A model generated the notes under the pieces. That model did not search any database. It saw only the letters and a program-made list of their open reading frames with translations, and was not told the origin of the DNA. A stretch of 64,000 bases of DNA from Halomonas sp. A40-4 (lineage in GTDB: Bacteria > Pseudomonadota > Gammaproteobacteria > Pseudomonadales > Halomonadaceae): positions 1,488,001 to 1,552,000 of the forward strand of contig NZ_CP065230.1 in NCBI RefSeq assembly GCF_015767635.1. The letters are read 5' to 3'. Shown here one piece after another: positions 55,086 to 64,000 of this stretch; the first letter of the stretch is position 1; each line of letters begins with the position of its first letter. Made by a program: the position numbers and the translations under genes.

Positions 55086-55883
55086 ATGAAACGTTTCGAA
55101 CAGCAGGTAGTGGTGGTGGCTGGCGCCGATCGTGGAATCGGGCTTGCCATGGCGACCCGTTTCGCAGATGAAGGGGCGAGCGTTGCGATGGCCTCCAACC
55201 GCCAGGAAATCCATGCGGCTGCGGCGGATCTTGAACGTCGAGGAAGCGAAAAAGGTTTGTCGGGTAGCATCATGGCCGCGGAAGTTGATGTCACCAACAG
55301 TGACCAGGTTGAACGGTTCTATAACGACGTATGCAAACGCTTTGGGCGCATTGATGTATCAATTCAAAACGCTGGCGTGATTACGATCTCTCGCTTACAG
55401 GATCTTCCTGAGTCGGATTGGGACAAAGTTATGGACGTGAATACCAAAGGGGTTTTTCTGTGCTGCAAGGCAGCGCTCCGGCATATGGCAGAAGCTGGTC
55501 GAGGGGTATTAATCAACATGGCCTCGGGTCAGGCGCGTCAGGGCTTTATCTATACACCGCATTATGCCGCCAGCAAGTTCGGGGTATTAGGGATCACCCA
55601 AAGCCTGGCGCGTGAATTTGCCACCTCGGGTATCACCGTCAATGCCATCTGTCCCGGTATCGTGATGACCGATATGTGGGACTACAACGATAAAGCTTGG
55701 GGTGAGCTCCTGGGGGATTACCAGCCCGGTGAGTTAATCCGCGAATGGGTGGCCAGTGTTCCCATGAAACGTGCCGCGTCGCCTGAAGAAATCAGTGGGA
55801 CGGCAGCCTTCCTGGCCTCTGAAGATGCGCGCTATATCACCGGGCAAGCGATCAATGTCGATGGTGGACTAATCATGTCCTGA
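55086..55883 (+). CDS. SDR-family polyol dehydrogenase 1
   Basis: A 265-residue NAD(P)-dependent short-chain dehydrogenase. The cofactor loop is AGADRGIG, the catalytic Tyr-Lys pair is in YAASKFG, the Ser in NMASGQA, and a C-terminal insertion (MWDYNDKAWGELLGDYQPGELIREW) resembles the substrate lid of sorbitol/polyol 2-dehydrogenases. I infer oxidation of a polyol to a ketose. AAGGAG lies seven bases before ATG 55086; the frame back to 54945 overlaps the regulator and is not used. Confidence 0.85.
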   Translation: MKRFEQQVVVVAGADRGIGLAMATRFADEGASVAMASNRQEIHAAAADLERRGSEKGLSGSIMAAEVDVTNSDQVERFYNDVCKRFGRIDVSIQNAGVITISRLQDLPESDWDKVMDVNTKGVFLCCKAALRHMAEAGRGVLINMASGQARQGFIYTPHYAASKFGVLGITQSLAREFATSGITVNAICPGIVMTDMWDYNDKAWGELLGDYQPGELIREWVASVPMKRAASPEEISGTAAFLASEDARYITGQAINVDGGLIMS

Positions 55884-55905
55884 TTAACCGCTAATTCCAA
55901 AAAAC

Positions 55906-55931
55906 GATAGCCCTTAAAGATAGCCCTTAAA
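55906..55931. repeat. Tandem duplication of 13 bp
   Basis: GATAGCCCTTAAA occurs twice head to tail in the 68-bp gap between the two dehydrogenase genes, just before the second gene's ribosome site. Probably a recent slippage duplication. Confidence 0.85.
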
Positions 55932-55951
55932 GATGAAATAAGGAGCACGCA

Positions 55952-56749
55952 ATGACGACAACGTATGACATGTCTCTTAAGCACGGTGTGGATTTCAACT
56001 TTTCACTTGAAGGCAAAGTTGTATTAATCACCGGTGGGCTTGGGGGAATCGCAACTGCAGCCAACGAAGCGATGCTTGATAAAGGAGCCAGTATTGCCAT
56101 TTTTTACCCGGAATTCGAGGCTGATCGGGTGGCAGAGGTCATGGCACAGTTTCCGAAAGATCGCGCTCAGGCCTGGTGCTGTGATGTCACCCAGGAAGTT
56201 CAAGTAGAGCGATGCGTAAAAGACGTGGTCGACCACTTTGGTGATCTGCATATCTTGATTAATGCCGCTGGCGCTATCACGTTAAATTTCGCTGAAGACG
56301 TGATGCTCACCGAGTGGCAGCGCCAGATTGATGTCAATCTGACTGCCCCTTTCCTATGTGCCAGAGAAGTCGGGCGTTACCTGTTAAAAAGCGGCCACGG
56401 AGGCAAGATTATTAATATTGCTTCTCAGGCCGCCACGGTCGCCATCGATCAGCACTGCGCCTACACCTCGGCGAAAGCGGGACTTATCGGTATGACGAAA
56501 AGCTTGGCGAAAGAGTGGGGGCCGCATGGCATTACGGTTAACAGCATTTCTCCCACCGTAGTGTTGACCCCTATGGGGGCGGCTGCCTGGTCAGGCGAAA
56601 AAGGGGAGCGTATGAAAACCATGATTCCAACGGGGAGGTTTGCCTATACGGACGAGATTGCCGCAAGCATTTTGTTTCTAGCCACAAATGGCAGTGACAT
56701 GATCAATGGCGCGGACTTAGTAATAGATGGTGGCTATACCATTTGGTGA
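55952..56749 (+). CDS. SDR-family polyol dehydrogenase 2
   Basis: A second 265-residue SDR enzyme, not a duplicate of the first. It has an extended N-terminus, cofactor loop TGGLGGIA (third Gly replaced by Ala), NAAGAI, Ser in NIASQAA, Tyr/Lys in CAYTSAKAG, and NSISPTVVLTPMG with INGADLVIDGGYTIW at the end. The last blocks resemble D-threitol/arabitol-type dehydrogenases (GolD/DthD group) as I recall them. Two dehydrogenases in one operon suggest either epimerisation through a ketose or two substrates. AAGGAG precedes ATG. Confidence 0.85.
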   Translation: MTTTYDMSLKHGVDFNFSLEGKVVLITGGLGGIATAANEAMLDKGASIAIFYPEFEADRVAEVMAQFPKDRAQAWCCDVTQEVQVERCVKDVVDHFGDLHILINAAGAITLNFAEDVMLTEWQRQIDVNLTAPFLCAREVGRYLLKSGHGGKIINIASQAATVAIDQHCAYTSAKAGLIGMTKSLAKEWGPHGITVNSISPTVVLTPMGAAAWSGEKGERMKTMIPTGRFAYTDEIAASILFLATNGSDMINGADLVIDGGYTIW

Positions 56750-56814
56750 AAAATATTAAATCAACAACTTAAGAAAAAATCTGATTCTTAAACAAAGAAA
56801 TAAAGGTGAAAACA

Positions 56815-57810
56815 ATGAAAATGACCTCAATGCAGTTACTCAATCGTTTTGCATCCACTGCCACTCTTTCTGCGATGGTAGCAGTTGCTGGTGTCGGTTC
56901 TGCACAAGCTCAGGGTGATGTTGATTTAAGCGATGACGGCGAGAAGGGCAATATTGCGATTCTCGTCAATTCCCTAGATAACCCTTATTACTCTGCCGAG
57001 GCAACAGCTGCTGAGGCACGTGCAGAAGAACTTGGTTACGCGGCCAGTACTTTCTCACACAACGAAGATCTAAACCGGCAGCGTGATCTTATCACTTCCG
57101 TTGTTGGCCAGGGTGTGGATGGCATCGTACTGGACAATGCTGACTCGTCAGCTAGTGTGGCGGCTGTGCGATATGCCACGGAGCGTGATGTACCTGTGGT
57201 GCTAATCAATCGTGAAATCCCTGAAGATGGCATCGCTATTGCTCAGTTGACACACAATAACAACCAGGCAGCTTCTCAAGTCGCACAGGCCTTCATCGAG
57301 AAGGTTGGAGAATCGGGTAAGTATGTCGAGTTGACCTGCAACTTGGCGGATAACAACTGCGTCGCACGCTCGAATGCCTACCATCGCATACTTGACCAGT
57401 ATCCCGACCTTGAGATGGTCGCGCGTCAAGACGCTGGAGGTGAATTGGTCAAAGCTAGGCAATCGATGCAATCCATTCTTCAGAGTCATCCGGACATTGT
57501 CGGCGTCATTGCAGGCAATGGCCCCGTAGCGCTGGGTGCCATTTCCGCTTTGGAGTCGGCAGGAATGGACGATGTCACGGTGGTTGGGATTGATGGCAGT
57601 AATGATGAACGTGATGCTGTCCTGGATGGTCAGCTTTATGCCACATCCATGCTGCAGGCTCAGGAACTCGCACGACAGGGTGTCAATCAGCTTCACCAGT
57701 ATCTGGAGACGGGCGAGACTGGGGAGTCAGAGCGTCAACTCTTCCGCAGTATCTTGATCACTGAAGATAATGCGGAGTCGGTTAACAATTTCGAATACAA
57801 AGATAATTAA
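56815..57810 (+). CDS. RbsB-type periplasmic sugar-binding protein
   Basis: A 331-residue substrate-binding protein of a CUT2 (ribose-type) ABC importer. The signal peptide is cleaved after SAQA (about residue 32); the mature protein begins with IAILVNSLDNPYYSAEATAAEARAEELGY and has VDGIVLDNADSSASVAAVRYATERDVPVVLINREI and VVGIDGSNDERDAVLDGQLYATSMLQ, standard Peripla_BP_4 blocks. The ligand is unknown; a pentitol, tetritol or unusual pentose fits the operon. ATG 56815 has AAGG eight bases upstream. A hairpin follows the stop. Confidence 0.9.
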   Translation: MKMTSMQLLNRFASTATLSAMVAVAGVGSAQAQGDVDLSDDGEKGNIAILVNSLDNPYYSAEATAAEARAEELGYAASTFSHNEDLNRQRDLITSVVGQGVDGIVLDNADSSASVAAVRYATERDVPVVLINREIPEDGIAIAQLTHNNNQAASQVAQAFIEKVGESGKYVELTCNLADNNCVARSNAYHRILDQYPDLEMVARQDAGGELVKARQSMQSILQSHPDIVGVIAGNGPVALGAISALESAGMDDVTVVGIDGSNDERDAVLDGQLYATSMLQAQELARQGVNQLHQYLETGETGESERQLFRSILITEDNAESVNNFEYKDN

Positions 57811-57819
57811 GCGAAGTAC

Positions 57820-57845
57820 AGGAGTGGTGGAAAGCCACCACTCCT
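57820..57845 (+). terminator. Intercistronic hairpin after the binding-protein gene
   Basis: Perfect 11-bp stem AGGAGTGGTGG/CCACCACTCCT with an AAAG loop and no proper T-run. In ABC import operons such hairpins protect the abundant binding-protein mRNA and reduce readthrough to the transporter genes. Confidence 0.65.
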
Positions 57846-57877
57846 TCCCTTTCAGTGTGACGAAGTGTGGTGCGGAT

Positions 57878-58525
57878 ATGAATGATAGACGCCATGTAAT
57901 TATACGTAGCTTCGGAATGGTCTTGTTGATGTCGACTGTCGTGATGACGAGTGGCTTTAAGATAGTGTCGTCCGAAGAGCTTACCAAAATTCGAAATGAA
58001 GGTAGTGCACCCGAAGTGGATACTTCGTCATTATTCCATGACGATATCGCTCCTTGGGCGATTTCCTCATCACGAGAAGCTGATGAGATCCTATCTGCGA
58101 TCGACAAACAAGGTTTCAGTGAAGCTTGCCAGGAATATGGTGTGCAAAAGAGCCAGGCTTTCCCTTGTACTTTTTGGGTAAAGGTCGCCGGTACCGTCGC
58201 AGCTGTCGATACCTCCTCGCGGGTTGGAAAGATAAAACTGTCTAGTGGCGACAAGAATGTGGAAATCCTGATTGGCCCTGTTATCCCGGATACTGCCTTG
58301 CGTGATGGTTATCCCGAGATCGATTACAGCGATTTTGGAAATCAAGACGCCTTCGCCAACTTGTCCGAAGCCCTCAACAGAGAAGCGATATCACTAGTCG
58401 ACGAAGTTGAAGAAATCACTCCCGGTGATCGTGTGAGTGCCGTAGGGGCCTTTTCAACCTGGGGCGGGGTGGAGGACACTTTACAGATTGTTCCGGTAGA
58501 ACTGAACCGCGTCAATGCAGAGTGA
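57878..58525 (+). CDS. DUF2291 family periplasmic protein, lipobox lost
   Basis: A 215-residue protein of the DUF2291 family, which accompanies ribose-type ABC importers in polyol operons; its role is unknown. The usual family members are lipoproteins with a Gly-Cys lipobox before KIV. Here the N-terminal helix (FGMVLLMSTVVMTSGFKIVSSEE) has Phe in that position, so it cannot be acylated and is probably membrane-anchored or cleaved. The rest has FWVKVAGTVAAVDTSSRVGKIKL, ILIGPVIPDTALRDGYPEIDYSDFGNQ, typical of the family. The start ATG 57878 has only a weak ribosome site. Confidence 0.75.
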   Translation: MNDRRHVIIRSFGMVLLMSTVVMTSGFKIVSSEELTKIRNEGSAPEVDTSSLFHDDIAPWAISSSREADEILSAIDKQGFSEACQEYGVQKSQAFPCTFWVKVAGTVAAVDTSSRVGKIKLSSGDKNVEILIGPVIPDTALRDGYPEIDYSDFGNQDAFANLSEALNREAISLVDEVEEITPGDRVSAVGAFSTWGGVEDTLQIVPVELNRVNAE

Positions 58526-58577
58526 TATGAAAATAATGCTCAATAATTATCACTCCGATTCGGAGGAGGGTAACGCC

Positions 58578-60164
58578 ATGCACACGGTGGAAGAACAACG
58601 CAATTCAAGCAATGAGCAGCATCTTGAGTCGCCATCAAAAGCGTTGGTTCAAGTTAAGAACGCCACGAAACGTTATCCCGGGACCGTGGCTTTAGACGCG
58701 GTTAACTATGAGGTATACCCCGGCAGTGTAAATGTCTTGATCGGTGAAAATGGCGCGGGTAAGTCGACCCTTATGAAATTGTTGGCTGGTGCTGAGCGGC
58801 CATCCGAAGGGGATATTTTCGTTAAAGGAAAATCGGTCCACTTTCATGGTGTGCGAGATGCGGAGAAAGCCGGTATCGGAATTATCTTTCAAGAGCTCAA
58901 CCTGTTCCCAGATATGAGCATCGTTGAAAATCTTTTTATCGGTAACGAGATGCGCCATGCCGGGAAAATCGATACCCGTGCACAATATCGTAAGGCAACG
59001 CAGTTACTTGAACGAGTAGGGCTGGAGGCTGACCCTTCCATACGTGTTGGCGATCTTTATGTGGGGCAGCAACAATTGGTTGAGATCGCCAAGATGCTCG
59101 GCCGCCAAGTTGATGTCTTGATTATGGATGAGCCCACGTCTGCCCTTAGTCAAAAAGAAGTTGAGGTGCTGTTTGGTATCATTGATGCGTTACGCCAGGA
59201 TGGCGTCGCTGTCATTTATATCTCTCACCGTTTAGAAGAGATCATGAGGATCGGTGACCATATTACTGTCCTGCGCAATGGTCGGATTGTCGGTGTCGAT
59301 CTGGTTAAAAATATTGATATTCCCTGGATCGTACGTCAGATGGTAGGCGGCGATCACAAGATATTCGACTACCGTCCTCGCCAAATCGGCGAACCCACAT
59401 TAACAGTCAAGAATCTGAGCCTAAAACGAGTCAATGGCACCTTTGCGCTTGATAACGTCAATTTTAGCGTTGGGCGCGGAGAGGTCATTGGTATTTATGG
59501 CTTGATGGGGGCTGGTAGAACCGAATTACTGGAAGTACTGCTTGGGCTTCATCGTAGCGCAGTGGGCCAGATCGAGTTCGATGGAAAGCCATTAGCTAAA
59601 GGTAAGCCCGCCAATCGAATCAAGGCTGGCATTGCCTTGGTACCAGAAGATCGCCAAACGTCTGGCATGGTTCAGACATTGTCAGTGCGTGACAACATGA
59701 CGCTGTCCAGCATCGGTCGGTGTTGCTCGCATTTCCTCGGCTTTCGCATGATTCGGGGCCAACTCGAAAAGCAGCAGAGCCAGCGGATGGTCTCAACACT
59801 TGGTATTAAGGTGTCGCATGACTCGGACAAGATCACCACGCTGAGTGGGGGCAACATGCAAAAGGTCATTATTGGCAAAGCATTGCTAACCGAGCCACGT
59901 GTACTGTTGTTTGATGAACCTACTCGTGGTGTCGATGTGGGGGCTAAGGCCGATATCTACCGAGCCATGAATGATATCGCCGATCAGGGCGTCTCCGTTA
60001 TATATACCACTTCAGAGCTGGACGAGGCTCTGGCTGTAGCTGATCGAGTCCTGGTCATGGCATTAGGGCGGATTACCGTTGACCTTCCGCGTGATGAGGT
60101 GGACCGCGATTTAATTACCCAAAAAGCATCACCTTCCGCGGTTCAAGACGCCGCCGCTCAGTAA
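58578..60164 (+). CDS. RbsA-type sugar ABC ATPase
   Basis: A 528-residue ATPase with two nucleotide-binding domains in one chain, as in RbsA/XylG. The first domain has GENGAGKST, Q-loop and VGQQQLVEIAKML, with MDEPTSALS; the second has GLMGAGRTE in place of a canonical Walker A, LSGGNMQKV and FDEPTRGVDVGAK. This asymmetric pair is normal for CUT2 importers. ATG 58578 follows GGAGGAGGG; an in-frame ATG at 58515 overlaps the DUF2291 gene and has no ribosome site. It drives uptake with the permease that follows 11 bp later. Confidence 0.92.
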   Translation: MHTVEEQRNSSNEQHLESPSKALVQVKNATKRYPGTVALDAVNYEVYPGSVNVLIGENGAGKSTLMKLLAGAERPSEGDIFVKGKSVHFHGVRDAEKAGIGIIFQELNLFPDMSIVENLFIGNEMRHAGKIDTRAQYRKATQLLERVGLEADPSIRVGDLYVGQQQLVEIAKMLGRQVDVLIMDEPTSALSQKEVEVLFGIIDALRQDGVAVIYISHRLEEIMRIGDHITVLRNGRIVGVDLVKNIDIPWIVRQMVGGDHKIFDYRPRQIGEPTLTVKNLSLKRVNGTFALDNVNFSVGRGEVIGIYGLMGAGRTELLEVLLGLHRSAVGQIEFDGKPLAKGKPANRIKAGIALVPEDRQTSGMVQTLSVRDNMTLSSIGRCCSHFLGFRMIRGQLEKQQSQRMVSTLGIKVSHDSDKITTLSGGNMQKVIIGKALLTEPRVLLFDEPTRGVDVGAKADIYRAMNDIADQGVSVIYTTSELDEALAVADRVLVMALGRITVDLPRDEVDRDLITQKASPSAVQDAAAQ

Positions 60165-60175
60165 GGAATCTAATC

Positions 60176-61243
60176 ATGACAACTGTAACCAATAATATGT
60201 CTTCCCAAGACCATCCGCATCGCAGTAAGAGCGCCCAGGCGTCCTGGGTTTTGCTGCAAGTATTAAAGCTCAGGATATTTGTAGCCTTGTTCGCCGTGGT
60301 GTTGTACTTCTCTTTGAGCGTGGATAACTTCCTGACCACGAATAATCTACTGATTATGGCCCAGCATATTACCATCATTGGTATTCTGGCCATTGGCATG
60401 ACGCTGGTTATCCTCACGGCAGGCATCGATCTTTCGGTAGGTTCGACGGTCGGCTTTAGTGGAATGATGGCCGGTTTTCTGATAATGAACGGTATTCCTA
60501 TTGGGGATTCCGTATTATTTCTGAATATCCCAGAGGTCATATTAGTGACCTGCTTGGTTGGTGCCTTTATCGGCTATATCAATGGTGCCCTCATAACTTA
60601 TCTCAATGTGGCACCGTTTATCGCTACTCTGGGCATGCTATATGTGGTGCGCGGTGCGGCGTTGCTGTTTAACGACGGCGGCACTTTTTCTCGTCTGCAA
60701 GGCCACGAAGAGCTGGGTAACATGGGATTCTCCATCCTAGGCAATGGCTCTTTGTTGGGTATCGGTATCCCTGTTTGGTTGCTCTTGGCTTTGACTCTAG
60801 TCACGTGGTTCGTGAGTTATAAGACGCCTTTTGGTCGCTATGTCTATGCGATTGGTGGCAACGAGTCTGCTGCCGTATTTTCAGGATTGAGAGTTCGCAG
60901 GATTAAATTGTGGGTGTATGTCTTTTCAGGCTTTTGTGCCGCGATCGTGGGTCTCGTTATTACCTCCCAGTTGCAGACTGGGCATCCGATGACGGGGGAT
61001 ACCTATGAGTTGCGCGCTATCGCGGCGGTGGTGTTGGGTGGTACTGCGCTTTCCGGGGGGCGTGGCTCGGTCATCGGTTCGGTTATTGGTGCATGCGTCA
61101 TCAGTATTCTTAACGATGGCATGGTGATGTCCGGTGTCAGTAATTTCTGGCAGATGGTCATCATGGGGCTAGTGATTATCATCGCCGTGGTCATTGACCA
61201 ACTGCAGCAGCGTCTACATAAGCGCGTTATGGTCTTGACTTAA
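60176..61243 (+). CDS. RbsC-type sugar ABC permease
   Basis: A 355-residue inner-membrane permease with about ten helices. It has the CUT2 blocks MAQHITIIGILAIGMTLVILTAGIDLSVGSTVGFSG, INGALITYLNVAPFIATLGMLYVVRGAALL, YAIGGNESAAVFSGLRVRRIKLWVYVFSG and the EAA-like AAVVLGGTALSGGRGSVIGSVIGA. It forms a homodimer with the ATPase for import of the operon's sugar. AAGGAATC precedes ATG. A 142-bp gap with a hairpin separates it from the transaldolase. Confidence 0.92.
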   Translation: MTTVTNNMSSQDHPHRSKSAQASWVLLQVLKLRIFVALFAVVLYFSLSVDNFLTTNNLLIMAQHITIIGILAIGMTLVILTAGIDLSVGSTVGFSGMMAGFLIMNGIPIGDSVLFLNIPEVILVTCLVGAFIGYINGALITYLNVAPFIATLGMLYVVRGAALLFNDGGTFSRLQGHEELGNMGFSILGNGSLLGIGIPVWLLLALTLVTWFVSYKTPFGRYVYAIGGNESAAVFSGLRVRRIKLWVYVFSGFCAAIVGLVITSQLQTGHPMTGDTYELRAIAAVVLGGTALSGGRGSVIGSVIGACVISILNDGMVMSGVSNFWQMVIMGLVIIIAVVIDQLQQRLHKRVMVLT

Positions 61244-61331
61244 TATACGCGGTCATTTTGGTTTGGATTAACCCCCCATCATTCGTGAGCCTTTGACTTG
61301 TCAACGGACTGATCCCTTCCGGTAACTATTC

Positions 61332-61358
61332 GCTTGGGGCGCTTTTTGCGCCTCAAGC
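61332..61358 (+). terminator. Hairpin between permease and transaldolase genes
   Basis: An 11-bp stem (GCTTGGGGCGC/GCGCCTCAAGC, one G-T pair) with a T5 loop and no T-run after it. It may reduce or process readthrough into tal-tkt. Confidence 0.5.
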
Positions 61359-61385
61359 TTCAAAGACTATTGTCAGGAGCCTTGT

Positions 61386-62345
61386 ATGTCTTCCCAACTT
61401 GATGCATTGAAATCTCTTTCCCTGGTAGTTGCTGATACCGGCGATCTTGCCGCTATTCGGCGATACCAGCCTCAGGACGCTACCACCAACCCTTCGCTGA
61501 TCCTAAAGGCCTTTGATCTTCCCGATTACCAGTCGTTGATTAACGAGGAGTTGGCGGCGATTAGCGCTGAAGGCGGTGATCGCCAAACCCAGGCCGAACA
61601 TGCTGTGGACCGTCTCGCTGTTGCAATGGGCAGTGAGATAGCCAAGGTGGTGCCCGGCCGCGTGTCAACTGAGGTAGCCGCAAAGCTGTCTTTCGATACC
61701 CAGGCCAGTATCCGCAAAGCCCACGAGCTAATTGAACTGTACCAGAAACGAGGCATCTCCTCGGAACGTGTGCTGATCAAACTGGCATCCACTTGGGAAG
61801 GTATCCGTGCTGCCGAGGTGTTGGAAAAGGAGGGTATCAACTGCAACCTGACCCTGCTGTTCAGCGACGTTCAGGCTCAAGCCTGCTTCGACGCAGGTGT
61901 ATTTCTAGTTTCGCCCTTTGTCGGCAGGGTTACCGACTGGTACAAGCAATCGACAGGTCAAGACTTTACACCCGACACCGATCCGGGGGTGCAGTTTGTG
62001 CGCGGCGTTTGCCAGCGAGTCAACCAGGGCGGCTTCGACACCGTGGTGATGGGCGCCAGTTTCCGTAATACCGGTCAGGTATTGGCACTCGCTGGCTGCC
62101 CCCGGCTGACCATCTCGCCGACGCTGCTTGAGGAGCTCGCCGCCACCAAGGGTGACGTGGCGCGAGGGATTGAAATGGGCGAGGCGCAGAGCCAGCGCCC
62201 AGCACCGCTAGGCGAAGCGGCGTTCCGCTGGGGCCATAACCAGGATGCCATGGCTAATGACAAACTGGCTGAAGGCATTCGCCGTTTCGCCGAGGATCAA
62301 GCCAGCCTCGAAAGCCTGATCAACGAACGCCTCACTGCCCACTGA
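61386..62345 (+). CDS. tal: Transaldolase
   Basis: Transfers dihydroxyacetone units between sugar phosphates in the non-oxidative pentose phosphate pathway. The 319-residue protein has the Schiff-base lysine in [33 protein letters not shown] at the start, [14 protein letters not shown] and [12 protein letters not shown], and [11 protein letters not shown], all as in TalB. CAGGAGCC precedes ATG 61386. It is followed by the transketolase with 16 bp between, so the two act together downstream of the operon's kinase. Confidence 0.96.
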   Translation: MSSQLDALKSLSLVVADTGDLAAIRRYQPQDATTNPSLILKAFDLPDYQSLINEELAAISAEGGDRQTQAEHAVDRLAVAMGSEIAKVVPGRVSTEVAAKLSFDTQASIRKAHELIELYQKRGISSERVLIKLASTWEGIRAAEVLEKEGINCNLTLLFSDVQAQACFDAGVFLVSPFVGRVTDWYKQSTGQDFTPDTDPGVQFVRGVCQRVNQGGFDTVVMGASFRNTGQVLALAGCPRLTISPTLLEELAATKGDVARGIEMGEAQSQRPAPLGEAAFRWGHNQDAMANDKLAEGIRRFAEDQASLESLINERLTAH

Positions 62346-62361
62346 CTATAGGATTTACCTC

Positions 62362-64000
62362 ATGTCGACCCGTTTCGAGCTGGCCAATGCCATTCGCGCT
62401 CTTTCCATGGACGCTGTTCAGAAGGCCAACTCTGGCCACCCCGGTGCTCCGATGGGGATGGCTGACATCGCCGAGGTGCTGTGGAATGATTTCGTTGACC
62501 ACAACCCGGCCAACCCCGATTGGGCTGACCGCGACCGTTTCGTGCTTTCCAACGGCCACGGCTCAATGCTGCTGTACTCGCTTCTCCATCTCACCGGCTA
62601 CGACTTAGGCCTGGAGGATCTACAGAACTTCCGCCAGCTGCACTCGCGCACCCCGGGCCACCCCGAGCTGGGCTATACGCCGGGCATAGAGACCACCACT
62701 GGCCCGCTGGGTCAGGGCCTGGCCAACGCCGTGGGCATGGCGATGGCTGAACGCACACTGGCGGCCCAGTTTAATCGCCCTGACCACGCCATTGTCGACC
62801 ATTACACCTATTGTTTTGTCGGTGACGGTTGCCTGATGGAGGGCATCTCTCATGAGGTTGCTTCGCTGGCGGGTACCCAGGGGCTGGGCAAGCTTATCGT
62901 CTTCTACGACGACAACGGCATCTCTATCGACGGTGAGGTTGAGGGCTGGTTCACCGATGACACCGCCAAACGCTTCGAGGCCTATGGGTGGCACGTGGTG
63001 CGAAGTGTCGACGGCCATCAGCCGAAGGGAGTCAAGGCTGCCATTGAGCAGGCCCGCAGCCATGACGACCAGCCTAGTCTGATCGTCTGCAAGACGATCA
63101 TTGGTTTCGGTGCGCCCAACAAGCAAGGTAAGGAAGAGTGCCACGGCGCGGCACTGGGGCCGCCGCTCGTGAGCGGTTAAACTGGCCCCACGCGCCCTTC
63201 CATATACCCGAAGACATCTATCAGGGTTGGGACGCTACCGAGCACGGTGCCGAGCGCGAAGCTGACTGGAATGCCCGCTTCGAGCGCTACGCCGCTGCCT
63301 ATCCTGAGCAAGCCCGTGAATTAAAGCGCCGCCTGAAGGGCGAGCTACCCAGCGAGCTTTCAAGCCTGACAATGATTGAACAGGCCCAAGCGAGCGGTGA
63401 GACCGTCGCCTCGCGCAAAGCCTCACTGGCCTGCCTCAACGAGCTTGGCCCGCAACTCCCCGAGTTACTGGGTGGCAGTGCGGATCTAGCGCCTTCGAAC
63501 CTGACCTTCTGGGACGGCGCCAAACCGATTAGCGCCGACGCGCCAGACGGCAACTACCTTAACTATGGGGTGCGCGAATTTGGCATGGGCGCGATTATTA
63601 ACGGTATTGCCGCTCACGGTGGTTTCATTCCCTATGGCGCCACCTTCCTGATTTTTATGGAGTACATGCGCAACGCTGTACGGATGGCTGCGTTGATGGG
63701 CCACCGGACGATCTACGTCTTTACCCACGACTCCATCGGCCTAGGTGAAGATGGTCCTACCCACCAACCGATAGAGCAACTAACCAGCTTGCGTACAACG
63801 CCCAATCTGTCGACCTGGCGGCCCTGCGATGCCGTGGAGACGACCGCAGCCTGGGATGCCGCACTCAAGCGTCAGGCAGGGCCCACGGCGCTAGTGCTAT
63901 CACGCCAGAACCTGCCTCATCAGGCGCGCACTAAGCCGCAGCTGGCTGAGATCCAACGTGGAGGGTACGTTTTGAAGGATTGCGCTGGCACCCCCGAGCT
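62362..64000 (+). pseudogene. tkt: Transketolase with frameshifting deletion (cut by window end)
   Basis: Full-size transketolase broken in frame. Residues 1 to about 266 are intact and standard: [99 protein letters not shown]. The frame then reads PPLVSG and stops at 63180. From 63162 another frame continues without stop to the window end and gives [76 protein letters not shown]. Compared with TktA, five residues between LG and AARE are replaced by two bases: a net loss of 13 nt at about 63159-63162. An assembly error is possible. Confidence 0.85.

Noticed and set aside
63130-63185. Programmed frameshift in the transketolase gene
   Set aside because: No slippery heptamer, and five expected codons are missing, which needs a deletion rather than ribosomal slippage.

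Overview
The window reads as a chromosomal segment of a Halomonas-like gammaproteobacterium. I infer this from gene content and family resemblance, not from a search: fadBA, epmC, slyA, uup, rimB-rimK, an Rrf2-led suf operon, putA/putP, glpG, yeaC and pgi all have typical gammaproteobacterial forms, and most coding sequence looks GC-rich. No rRNA, tRNA, CRISPR array or prophage was found. Most of the window is densely packed housekeeping DNA with short gaps and many overlapping stop or start codons.

Layout. 0-9 kb: a DUF3080 lipoprotein (cut by the left edge) coupled to a MATE exporter, the EF-P hydroxylase epmC, a DnaQ-like orphan, tatD, uup, uspA, a small membrane protein, slyA and a DUF5924/DUF2914 membrane protein. 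9-15.4 kb: fadB-fadA (beta-oxidation), a histone-deacetylase-like enzyme, a flavodoxin-like protein, a DCC thiol protein and a PEBP protein. 15.4-21.6 kb: Fe-S assembly operon Rrf2 regulator-sufB-sufC-sufD-sufS-sufT, with a promoter whose -10 lies inside a dyad and a Fur-like box upstream. 21.6-26.7 kb: sanA-like, DUF2383-like, rimK, rimB (with a possible 17-codon leader), DUF3549, yqcC and ompW.

27.1-38.7 kb centres on proline. An AT-rich, probably acquired cassette (free-proline hydroxylase, DMT exporter, divergent LysR regulator) is followed by a group II intron, then putA, putP and an AraC regulator. 38.7-48.5 kb: CBS protein, a Pmp3-type protein with a soluble extension, an EamA transporter, nadK plus a phosphoesterase, glpG, yeaC, DUF2797, a winged-helix protein, a PA0069-type radical SAM protein and a DUF4160/DUF2442-HTH pair that may be a toxin-antitoxin module. 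Two short terminator-ended transcripts in gaps at 39.2 and 43.6 kb share sequence and look like sibling small RNAs.

48.5-64 kb: pgi, then a large sugar or polyol operon on the + strand: split transketolase (two genes), FGGY kinase, SorC regulator, two short-chain dehydrogenases, an RbsB-type binding protein, DUF2291 protein, RbsA- and RbsC-type transporter genes, transaldolase and a full-size transketolase. The 576-bp gap before it carries seven copies of TGAATA/TATTCA, several forming palindromes, the likely operators of the SorC regulator. The logic is import of a polyol or unusual pentose, oxidation, phosphorylation and entry into the pentose phosphate pathway. The last transketolase carries a net 13-nt deletion that shifts its frame. 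This operon and the proline-hydroxylase cassette are the two systems most likely to be undescribed.
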